Assembly (NCBI RefSeq): GCF_000004195.4
Contig: NC_030685.2
Location: forward strand, 55,582,516-55,646,515
Reading direction: 5' to 3'
Source of the DNA: Xenopus tropicalis
Taxonomy: Eukaryota; Chordata; Amphibia; Anura; Pipidae
Length of the DNA stretch: 64,000 nt
Made by a program: the position numbers and the translations under genes. The notes under the pieces are model-generated. The model was given only the letters and a program-made list of their open reading frames with translations. It ran no database searches and was not told the DNA's origin. Shown here piece after piece: positions 48,830 to 59,299 of this stretch. Every line of letters starts with the position of its first letter. Positions within the stretch are counted from its first letter, which is position 1.

Positions 48830-50674
48830 GGGGCAATTAACCTCCCACCCCTGCAGGGGCAATTAACCGCCCACCCCTCAGAATAGTCATAGCACCCGAT
48901 TCCCGAATAAGCCGCACGCTTTTACACCTCATTCATGGGTCTACGACAAACGGTGGTTAATTACCCCCTGCTGGGGCAATTAACCACCCACCCCTCAGAA
49001 AATTCATAGCACCCCATTCCCAAATAAGCCGCACGGTTTGACACCTCATTCATGGGTCTACGACAAACGGTGGTTAATTACCCCCTGCTGGGGCAATTAA
49101 ACTGCCCACCCCCTAGAAAAGTCATACCACCCCATTCCCGAACAAGCCGCACGGTTTGACACCTCATTCATGGGTCTACGACAAATGGTGGTTAATTGCC
49201 CCCTGCTGGGGCAATTAACACCACCCACCCCTTGGAAAAGTCATAGCACCCCATTCTCGAATAAGCCGCACGGTTTGACACCTCATTCATGGGTCTACGA
49301 CAAACGGTGGTTAATTACCCCCTGCTGGGGCAATTAAGCCGCCCACCCCCTAGGAAAGTCATAGCAGCCCATTCCCGAATAAGCCGCACAGTTTGACACC
49401 TCATTCGTGCGTCCAGGACAAAAGGCTGTTAATTGCCCCCTGCTGGGGCAATTAAACCGCCCACCCCCTAGAAAAGTCATAGAACCCCATTCCCGAATCA
49501 GCCGCACGGTTTAACACCTCATTCATGGGTCTACAACAAACAGTAGTTAATTGCCCCCTGCTGGGGCAATTAAACCGCCCACCCCCTAGAAAAGTCATAC
49601 CACCCCATTCCCGAACAAGCCGCACGGTTTGACACCTCATTCATGGGTCTACGACAAATGGTGGTTAATTGCCCCCTGCTGGGGCAATTAACACCGCCCA
49701 CCCCTTGGAAAAGTCATAGCACCCCATTCCCGAATAAGCCGCACGGTTTGACACCTCATTCATGGGTCTACGACAAAATGTGGTTTATTGCCCCCTGCTG
49801 GGGCAATTAACACCGCCCACCCCTTGGAAAAGCCATAGCACCCCATTCCCGAACAAGCCGCACGGTTTGACACCTCATTCATGGGTCTATGACAAATGGT
49901 TGTTAATTGCCCCCTGCTGGGGCAATTAACACCGCCCACCCCTTGGAAAAGCCATTGCACCCCATTCCCGAACAAGCCGCACGGTTTGACACCTCATTCA
50001 TGGGTCTATGACAAATGGTTGTTAATTGCCCCCTGCTGGGGCAATTAACACCGCCCACCCCTTGGAAAAGCCATAGCACCCCATTCCCGAACAAGCCGCA
50101 CGGTTTGACACCTCATTCATGGGTCTATGACAAATGGTTGTTAATTGCCCCCTGCTGGGGCAATTAACACCGCCCACCCCTTGGAAAAGCCATTGCACCC
50201 CATTCCCGAACAAGCCGCATGGTTTGACACCTCATTCATGGGTCTATGACAAATGGTTGTTAATTGCCCCCTGCTGGGGCAATTAACACCGCCCACCCCT
50301 TGGAAAAGCCATAGCACCCCATTCCCGAATAAGCCGCACGGTTTGACACCTCATTCATGGGTCTACAACAAAATGTGGTTTATTGCCCCCTGCTGGGGCA
50401 ATTAACACCGCCCACCCCTTGGAAAAGCCATAGCACCCCATTCCCGAACAAGCCGCACGGTTTGACACCTCATTCATGGGTCTATGACAAATGGTTGTTA
50501 ATTGCCCCCTGCTGGGGCAATTAACACCGCCCACCCCTTGGAAAAGCCATAGCACCCCATTCCCGAACAAGCCGCACGGTTTGACACCTCATTCATGGGT
50601 CTACGACAAAATGTGGTTTATTGCCCCCTGCTGGGGCAATTAACCGCCCACCCCTCAGAAAAGTCATAGCACCC
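48830..50674 (+). repeat. Forward 119 bp monomer array (representative)
   Basis: About 15.5 direct copies at 118-119 bp. Each has a TTAATTGCCCC / GGGGCAATTAA hairpin (for example 49192-49218, loop CTGCT), a C-rich 'ccgcccacccc', then 'cattcccgaa', 'aagccgcacggtttgacacc' and 'tcatgggtctacgacaaa'. Local variants ('cttgg', 'cctag', 'cctcag' after the C tract, 'tatgac' versus 'tacgac') occur in a fixed order in each unit. Confidence 0.93.
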
Positions 50675-50812
50675 CATACTGGAGGCAAAATAATCCCATT
50701 GGGTTTCATTAATGTTTAAATTATTTTTAGTTGACTTAAGGTATGGAGATCCAAATTAAAGAAAGAAACTCCAGGTCCCGAGCATTCTGGGTAACGGGTC
50801 CCATACCTGTAT
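50675..50812 (+). mobile_element. Truncated MITE family 1 end inside the satellite unit (representative)
   Basis: 'catactggaggcaaaataat' to 'cgggtcccatacctgtat' is the final ~138 bp of the family whose fuller copy lies at 14837-15417, including its terminal 'gagcattctgg...gtcccatacctgta'. The left side is cut and joined directly to a monomer ('catagcacccc'). Other copies start at 2421, 5485, 10624, 19247, 22689, 27652, 32837 (cut short), 37199, 42380, 45370, 55980 and 61583. It is therefore an amplified passenger, not repeated independent insertion. Confidence 0.88.
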
Positions 50813-50886
50813 CATAAATCGTGAGCTGCCCCTGAAAGTGCAAAATAGAGGATTTGTGGGGAAATGTAGCCATTGAAAAGGTCATA

Positions 50887-51079
50887 ACGACAACCCATTT
50901 ATGGGCCAAGCGGTCACCGGGACAGAGGGAGGTTAAGTGACTTCTGTCCAGGGGTCACAAGGGCGTAACCTGTGGTGAGGCATATTTCTAGCTATGGGGG
51001 GACTAGAAACTACTGGCTGGCTGGCTGGCATGCTTAAGGCGGGTGCCTTGACAACTAGGCTACGCTTGGCTCCTCCCAC
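50887..51079 (-). mobile_element. tRNA-derived CORE-type SINE, antisense, inside the satellite unit (representative)
   Basis: Read on the minus strand, the head has an A-box-like TAGCCTAGTTG (51052-51062) and a B-box-like GTTTCTAGTCC (51000-51010). Then comes a body with 'ttgtgacccctggacagaag', 'tcacttaacctccctctgtc' and 'cccataaatggg', which matches the conserved core of vertebrate CORE-SINEs (MIR-like 'tgtgaccttgggcaagtcac', 'ttaacctctctg'). In this copy four TGGC repeats sit between the boxes. The two-repeat copies of the left block keep near-canonical spacing. A poly-A or L2-like tail is not evident. It is present in A units only. Confidence 0.75.
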
Positions 51080-51327
51080 TTGTAGGATGTTTTTTTCATC
51101 CGCCTGTCATCTTGGCAGTTGGCCTATCCTGACTGCCGACTGAATGAAATGAAGGATTGTAGCGCAGAGAGGGAATGTTTTAGAAACGTGAAACTTACCA
51201 CATTTGAAGAGGTTTAAAACCTGTGTCAGAAGATACCCCGCACGAGGGTATAAGTTTTACCCCCGGGGCAAGAGAGGTCCCCAAATTTGCCCCATTGACT
51301 AATAATGGGGATTGTGGCGAATAACTA
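51080..51327 (+). repeat. Once-per-unit segment of unknown origin (representative)
   Basis: About 248 bp found once in every complete unit, both A and B, with very few changes. B units keep ~220 bp of it from 'catgttggcagttgg' on. It has two small perfect hairpins: ATACCC/GGGTAT with a 7 nt loop at 51233-51251 and CCCCATT/AATGGGG with a 7 nt loop at 51290-51310. There is also an AGGTTT-A-AAACCT palindrome and a CCCCGGGG. No open frame of note. I do not recognise it. Confidence 0.8.
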
Positions 51328-51679
51328 GTTTGTCGTAGACCCATGAATGAGGTGTCAAACGGTGCGGCTTATTCGGGAATGGGGGGCTATGACTTTTCTG
51401 AGGGGGTGGGCGGTTAATTGCCCCAGCAAGGGGGAAATTAACCGCCCATAGACTTAACATTGAGACCCCAGCAGGGGGCAATTAACCACCGTTTGTCGTA
51501 GACCCACGAATGAGGTGTCAAACCGAGCGGCGTATTCGGGAATGGGGTGCTATGACTTTTCTGAGGGGTGGGCGGTTAATTGCCCCAGCAGGGGGCAATT
51601 AACCACCTTTTGTCGTAGACCCATGAATGAGGTGTCAAACTGTGCGGCTTATTCGGGAATGGGGTGCGATGACTTTTCT
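51328..51679 (-). repeat. Reverse monomer arm (representative)
   Basis: Three monomers in opposite orientation to the main array. The first is ~163 bp because of an added block with 'cccatagacttaacattgag', the others ~117 bp. The last one is the reverse complement of the first forward monomer of the next unit (from ~51820), with some mismatches and ~150 bp of centre plus minisatellite between them. Confidence 0.9.
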
Positions 51680-53994
51680 GCCTTTTAATAATAAAGGCAA
51701 ACTAAGCGCTGGCAAACGTTCTCTTTGTACACTTGTTTCCAGGTTTCTCTCTCTGTGACATCACAGTCTGCACTTGTTTCCCAGTTTCTCTCTTTGTGAC
51801 ATCACAGTCTGCACCTTCTGGGGCAATTAACCTCCCACCCCTGCAGGGGCAATTAACCGCCCACCCCTCAGAATAGTCATAGCACCCGATTCCCGAATAA
51901 GCCGCACGCTTTTACACCTCATTCATGGGTCTACGACAAACGGTGGTTAATTACCCCCTGTTGGGGCAATTAACCACCCACCCCTCAGAAAATTCATAGC
52001 ACCCCATTCCCAAATAAGCCGCACGGTTTGACACCTCATTCATGGGTCTACGACAAACGGTGGTTAATTACCCCCTGCTGGGGCAATTAAACTGCCCACC
52101 CCCTAGAAAAGTCATACCACCCCATTCCCGAACAAGCCGCACGGTTTGACACCTCATTCATGGGTCTACGACAAATGGTGGTTAATTGCCCCCTGCTGGG
52201 GCAATTAACACCACCCACCCCTTGGAAAAGTCATAGCACCCCATTCTCGAATAAGCCGCACGGTTTGACACCTCATTCATGGGTCTACGACAAACGGTGG
52301 TTAATTGCCCCCTGCTGGGGCAATTAAGCCGCCCACCCCCTAGGAAAGTCATAGCAGCCCATTCCCGAATAAGCCGCACAGTTTGACACCTCATTCGTGC
52401 GTCCAGGACAAAAGGCTGTTAATTGCCCCCTGCTGGGGCAATTAAACCGCCCACCCCCTAGAAAAGTCATAGAACCCCATTCCCGAATCAGCCGCACGGT
52501 TTGACACCTCATTCATGGGTCTACAACAAACAGTAGTTAATTGCCCCCTGCTGGGGCAATTAAACCGCCCACCCCCTAGAAAAGTCATACCACCCCATTC
52601 CCGAACAAGCCGCACGGTTTGACACCTCATTCATGGGTCTACGACAAATGGTGGTTAATTGCCCCCTGCTGGGGCAATTAACACCGCCCACCCCTTGGAA
52701 AAGTCATAGCACCCCATTCCCGAATAAGCCGCACGGTTTGACACCTCATTCATGGGTCTACGACAAAATGTGGTTTATTGCCCCCTGCTGGGGCAATTAA
52801 CACCGCCCACCCCTTGGAAAAGCCATAGCACCCCATTCCCGAACAAGCCGCACGGTTTGACACCTCATTCATGGGTCTATGACAAATGGTTGTTAATTGC
52901 CCCCTGCTGGGGCAATTAACACCGCCCACCCCTTGGAAAAGCCATTGCACCCCATTCCCGAACAAGCCGCACGGTTTGACACCTCATTCATGGGTCTATG
53001 ACAAATGGTTGTTAATTGCCCCCTGCTGGGGCAATTAACACCGCCCACCCCTTGGAAAAGCCATAGCACCCCATTCCCGAATAAGCCGCACGGTTTGACA
53101 CCTCATTCATGGGTCTACGACAAAATGTGGTTTATTGCCCCCTGCTGGGGCAATTAACCTCCAACCTTTGCTGGGGCAATTCACCGCCCGCCTCTAGAGA
53201 AGTCATAGAACCCCACTCCCGAATCAGCCGCACGGTTTGACACCTCATTCATGGGTCTACGACAAACGGTAGAAGACAGAGAAACTGGGATTCAAATGCA
53301 GACTGTGATGTCACAATGAGAGAAACTGGGAAACAAGTGCAGACTGTGATGTCACAGAGAGATTAACTGGGAAACAAGTGCAGACTGTGATGTCACACAG
53401 AGAGAGAAACTGGGAAACAAGTCATGTTGGCAGTTGGCCTATCCTGACTGCCGACTGAATGAAATGAAGGATTGTAGCGCAGAGAGGGAATGTTTTAGAA
53501 ACGTGAAACTTACCACATTTGAAGAGGTTTAAAACCTGTGTCAGAAGATACCCCGCACGAGGGTATACGTTTTACCCCCGGGGCAAGAGAGGTCCCCAAA
53601 TTTGCCCCATTGACTAATAATGGGGATTGTGGCGAATAACTAGTTTGTCGTAGACCCATGAATGAGGTGTCAAACGGTGCGGCTTATTCGGGAATGGGGG
53701 GCTATGACTTTTCTGAGGGGGTGGGCGGTTAATTGCCCCAGCAAGGGGGAAATTAACCGCCCATAGACTTAACATTGAGACCCCAGCAGGGGGCAATTAA
53801 CCACCGTTTGTCGTAGACCCACGAATGAGGTGTCAAACCGAGCGGCGTATTCGGGAATGGGGTGCTATGACTTTTCTGAGGGGTGGGCGGTTAATTGCCC
53901 CAGCAGGGGGCAATTAACCACCTTTTGTCGTAGACCCATGAATGAGGTGTCAAACTGTGCGGCTTATTCGGGAATGGGGTGCGATGACTTTTCT
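51680..53994 (+). repeat. Composite unit U19, type B (2315 bp)
   Basis: Forward monomers to 53271, inverted minisatellite 53272-53422, once-per-unit segment 53423-53642, reverse monomers 53643-53994. Same length as U17 and U21 and apparently identical or nearly so. Confidence 0.9.
53272..53422 (-). repeat. Inverted 41 bp minisatellite in type B units (representative)
   Basis: About 3.7 copies of the reverse complement of the centre minisatellite ('gtgcagactgtgatgtcaca', 'gagaaactgggaaacaa'). It joins a monomer at 'cggtag|aagacag' and the once-per-unit segment at 'caagt|catgttgg'. It stands where A units have their last monomers, the transposon end and the SINE. Other copies: 8371-8524, 30130-30280, 34491-34641, 39796-39942, 47967-48117 and 58577-58727. 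Confidence 0.9.
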
Positions 53995-56984
53995 GCCTTT
54001 TAATAATAAAGGCAAACTAAGCGCTGGCAAACGTTCTCTTTGTACACTTGTTTCCAGGTTTCTCTCTCTGTGACATCACAGTCTGCACTTGTTTCCCAGT
54101 TTCTCTCTTTGTGACATCACAGTCTGCACCTTCTGGGGCAATTAACCTCCCACCCCTGCAGGGGCAATTAACCGCCCACCCCTCAGAATAGTCATAGCAC
54201 CCGATTCCCGAATAAGCCGCACGCTTTTACACCTCATTCATGGGTCTACGACAAACGGTGGTTAATTACCCCCTGCTGGGGCAATTAACCACCCACCCCT
54301 CAGAAAATTCATAGCACCCCATTCCCAAATAAGCCGCACGGTTTGACACCTCATTCATGGGTCTACGACAAACGGTGGTTAATTACCCCCTGCTGGGGCA
54401 ATTAAACTGCCCACCCCCTAGAAAAGTCATACCACCCCATTCCCGAACAAGCCGCACGGTTTGACACCTCATTCATGGGTCTACGACAAATGGTGGTTAA
54501 TTGCCCCCTGCTGGGGCAATTAACACCACCCACCCCTTGGAAAAGTCATAGCACCCCATTCTCGAATAAGCCGCACGGTTTGACACCTCATTCATGGGTC
54601 TACGACAAACGGTGGTTAATTACCCCCTGCTGGGGCAATTAAGCCGCCCACCCCCTAGGAAAGTCATAGCAGCCCATTCCCGAATAAGCCGCACAGTTTG
54701 ACACCTCATTCGTGCGTCCAGGACAAAAGGCTGTTAATTGCCCCCTGCTGGGGCAATTAAACCGCCCACCCCCTAGAAAAGTCATAGAACCCCATTCCCG
54801 AATCAGCCGCACGGTTTAACACCTCATTCATGGGTCTACAACAAACAGTAGTTAATTGCCCCCTGCTGGGGCAATTAAACCGCCCACCCCCTAGAAAAGT
54901 CATACCACCCCATTCCCGAACAAGCCGCACGGTTTGACACCTCATTCATGGGTCTACGACAAATGGTGGTTAATTGCCCCCTGCTGGGGCAATTAACACC
55001 GCCCACCCCTTGGAAAAGTCATAGCACCCCATTCCCGAATAAGCCGCACGGTTTGACACCTCATTCATGGGTCTACGACAAAATGTGGTTTATTGCCCCC
55101 TGCTGGGGCAATTAACACCGCCCACCCCTTGGAAAAGCCATAGCACCCCATTCCCGAACAAGCCGCACGGTTTGACACCTCATTCATGGGTCTATGACAA
55201 ATGGTTGTTAATTGCCCCCTGCTGGGGCAATTAACACCGCCCACCCCTTGGAAAAGCCATTGCACCCCATTCCCGAACAAGCCGCACGGTTTGACACCTC
55301 ATTCATGGGTCTATGACAAATGGTTGTTAATTGCCCCCTGCTGGGGCAATTAACACCGCCCACCCCTTGGAAAAGCCATAGCACCCCATTCCCGAACAAG
55401 CCGCACGGTTTGACACCTCATTCATGGGTCTATGACAAATGGTTGTTAATTGCCCCCTGCTGGGGCAATTAACACCGCCCACCCCTTGGAAAAGCCATTG
55501 CACCCCATTCCCGAACAAGCCGCATGGTTTGACACCTCATTCATGGGTCTATGACAAATGGTTGTTAATTGCCCCCTGCTGGGGCAATTAACACCGCCCA
55601 CCCCTTGGAAAAGCCATAGCACCCCATTCCCGAATAAGCCGCACGGTTTGACACCTCATTCATGGGTCTACAACAAAATGTGGTTTATTGCCCCCTGCTG
55701 GGGCAATTAACACCGCCCACCCCTTGGAAAAGCCATAGCACCCCATTCCCGAACAAGCCGCACGGTTTGACACCTCATTCATGGGTCTATGACAAATGGT
55801 TGTTAATTGCCCCCTGCTGGGGCAATTAACACCGCCCACCCCTTGGAAAAGCCATAGCACCCCATTCCCGAACAAGCCGCACGGTTTGACACCTCATTCA
55901 TGGGTCTACGACAAAATGTGGTTTATTGCCCCCTGCTGGGGCAATTAACCGCCCACCCCTCAGAAAAGTCATAGCACCCCATACTGGAGGCAAAATAATC
56001 CCATTGGGTTTCATTAATGTTTAAATTATTTTTAGTTGACTTAAGGTATGGAGATCCAAATTAAAGAAAGAAACTCCAGGTCCCGAGCATTCTGGGTAAC
56101 GGGTCCCATACCTGTATCATAAATCGTGAGCTGCCCCTGAAAGTGCAAAATAGAGGATTTGTGGGGAAATGTAGCCATTGAAAAGGTCATAACGACAACC
56201 CATTTATGGGCCAAGCGGTCACCGGGACAGAGGGAGGTTAAGTGACTTCTGTCCAGGGGTCACAAGGGCGTAACCTGTGGTGAGGCATATTTCTAGCTAT
56301 GGGGGGACTAGAAACTACTGGCTGGCTGGCTGGCATGCTTAAGGCGGGTGCCTTGACAACTAGGCTACGCTTGGCTCCTCCCACTTGTAGGATGTTTTTT
56401 TCATCCGCCTGTCATCTTGGCAGTTGGCCTATCCTGACTGCCGACTGAATGAAATGAAGGATTGTAGCGCAGAGAGGGAATGTTTTAGAAACGTGAAACT
56501 TACCACATTTGAAGAGGTTTAAAACCTGTGTCAGAAGATACCCCGCACGAGGGTATAAGTTTTACCCCCGGGGCAAGAGAGGTCCCCAAATTTGCCCCAT
56601 TGACTAATAATGGGGATTGTGGCGAATAACTAGTTTGTCGTAGACCCATGAATGAGGTGTCAAACGGTGCGGCTTATTCGGGAATGGGGGGCTATGACTT
56701 TTCTGAGGGGGTGGGCGGTTAATTGCCCCAGCAAGGGGGAAATTAACCGCCCATAGACTTAACATTGAGACCCCAGCAGGGGGCAATTAACCACCGTTTG
56801 TCGTAGACCCACGAATGAGGTGTCAAACCGAGCGGCGTATTCGGGAATGGGGTGCTATGACTTTTCTGAGGGGTGGGCGGTTAATTGCCCCAGCAGGGGG
56901 CAATTAACCACCTTTTGTCGTAGACCCATGAATGAGGTGTCAAACTGTGCGGCTTATTCGGGAATGGGGTGCGATGACTTTTCT
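53995..56984 (+). repeat. Composite unit U20, type A (2990 bp)
   Basis: Transposon end 55980-56117, SINE 56192-56384, reverse monomers 56633-56984. Same length as U18 with the same 'tcatccgcc' and 'gacaactagg' markers. Confidence 0.9.
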
Positions 56985-59299
56985 GCCTTTTAATAATAAA
57001 GGCAAACTAAGCGCTGGCAAACGTTCTCTTTGTACACTTGTTTCCAGGTTTCTCTCTCTGTGACATCACAGTCTGCACTTGTTTCCCAGTTTCTCTCTTT
57101 GTGACATCACAGTCTGCACCTTCTGGGGCAATTAACCTCCCACCCCTGCAGGGGCAATTAACCGCCCACCCCTCAGAATAGTCATAGCACCCGATTCCCG
57201 AATAAGCCGCACGCTTTTACACCTCATTCATGGGTCTACGACAAACGGTGGTTAATTACCCCCTGTTGGGGCAATTAACCACCCACCCCTCAGAAAATTC
57301 ATAGCACCCCATTCCCAAATAAGCCGCACGGTTTGACACCTCATTCATGGGTCTACGACAAACGGTGGTTAATTACCCCCTGCTGGGGCAATTAAACTGC
57401 CCACCCCCTAGAAAAGTCATACCACCCCATTCCCGAACAAGCCGCACGGTTTGACACCTCATTCATGGGTCTACGACAAATGGTGGTTAATTGCCCCCTG
57501 CTGGGGCAATTAACACCACCCACCCCTTGGAAAAGTCATAGCACCCCATTCTCGAATAAGCCGCACGGTTTGACACCTCATTCATGGGTCTACGACAAAC
57601 GGTGGTTAATTGCCCCCTGCTGGGGCAATTAAGCCGCCCACCCCCTAGGAAAGTCATAGCAGCCCATTCCCGAATAAGCCGCACAGTTTGACACCTCATT
57701 CGTGCGTCCAGGACAAAAGGCTGTTAATTGCCCCCTGCTGGGGCAATTAAACCGCCCACCCCCTAGAAAAGTCATAGAACCCCATTCCCGAATCAGCCGC
57801 ACGGTTTGACACCTCATTCATGGGTCTACAACAAACAGTAGTTAATTGCCCCCTGCTGGGGCAATTAAACCGCCCACCCCCTAGAAAAGTCATACCACCC
57901 CATTCCCGAACAAGCCGCACGGTTTGACACCTCATTCATGGGTCTACGACAAATGGTGGTTAATTGCCCCCTGCTGGGGCAATTAACACCGCCCACCCCT
58001 TGGAAAAGTCATAGCACCCCATTCCCGAATAAGCCGCACGGTTTGACACCTCATTCATGGGTCTACGACAAAATGTGGTTTATTGCCCCCTGCTGGGGCA
58101 ATTAACACCGCCCACCCCTTGGAAAAGCCATAGCACCCCATTCCCGAACAAGCCGCACGGTTTGACACCTCATTCATGGGTCTATGACAAATGGTTGTTA
58201 ATTGCCCCCTGCTGGGGCAATTAACACCGCCCACCCCTTGGAAAAGCCATTGCACCCCATTCCCGAACAAGCCGCACGGTTTGACACCTCATTCATGGGT
58301 CTATGACAAATGGTTGTTAATTGCCCCCTGCTGGGGCAATTAACACCGCCCACCCCTTGGAAAAGCCATAGCACCCCATTCCCGAATAAGCCGCACGGTT
58401 TGACACCTCATTCATGGGTCTACGACAAAATGTGGTTTATTGCCCCCTGCTGGGGCAATTAACCTCCAACCTTTGCTGGGGCAATTCACCGCCCGCCTCT
58501 AGAGAAGTCATAGAACCCCACTCCCGAATCAGCCGCACGGTTTGACACCTCATTCATGGGTCTACGACAAACGGTAGAAGACAGAGAAACTGGGATTCAA
58601 ATGCAGACTGTGATGTCACAATGAGAGAAACTGGGAAACAAGTGCAGACTGTGATGTCACAGAGAGATTAACTGGGAAACAAGTGCAGACTGTGATGTCA
58701 CACAGAGAGAGAAACTGGGAAACAAGTCATGTTGGCAGTTGGCCTATCCTGACTGCCGACTGAATGAAATGAAGGATTGTAGCGCAGAGAGGGAATGTTT
58801 TAGAAACGTGAAACTTACCACATTTGAAGAGGTTTAAAACCTGTGTCAGAAGATACCCCGCACGAGGGTATACGTTTTACCCCCGGGGCAAGAGAGGTCC
58901 CCAAATTTGCCCCATTGACTAATAATGGGGATTGTGGCGAATAACTAGTTTGTCGTAGACCCATGAATGAGGTGTCAAACGGTGCGGCTTATTCGGGAAT
59001 GGGGGGCTATGACTTTTCTGAGGGGGTGGGCGGTTAATTGCCCCAGCAAGGGGGAAATTAACCGCCCATAGACTTAACATTGAGACCCCAGCAGGGGGCA
59101 ATTAACCACCGTTTGTCGTAGACCCACGAATGAGGTGTCAAACCGAGCGGCGTATTCGGGAATGGGGTGCTATGACTTTTCTGAGGGGTGGGCGGTTAAT
59201 TGCCCCAGCAGGGGGCAATTAACCACCTTTTGTCGTAGACCCATGAATGAGGTGTCAAACTGTGCGGCTTATTCGGGAATGGGGTGCGATGACTTTTCT
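56985..59299 (+). repeat. Composite unit U21, type B (2315 bp)
   Basis: Inverted minisatellite 58577-58727, once-per-unit segment 58728-58947, reverse monomers 58948-59299. Last unit of the exact 5305 bp periodic run. Confidence 0.9.

Larger units (their letters stand above)
48690..51679 (+). repeat. Composite unit U18, type A (2990 bp), reference copy
   Basis: Clean example of the A plan: centre 48690-48708, two minisatellite copies 48741-48824, forward monomers 48830-50674 (about 15.5 copies), transposon end 50675-50812, linker, antisense SINE 50887-51079, once-per-unit segment 51080-51327, reverse monomers 51328-51679. Start and length match U20 offset by 5305 bp. Confidence 0.92.
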
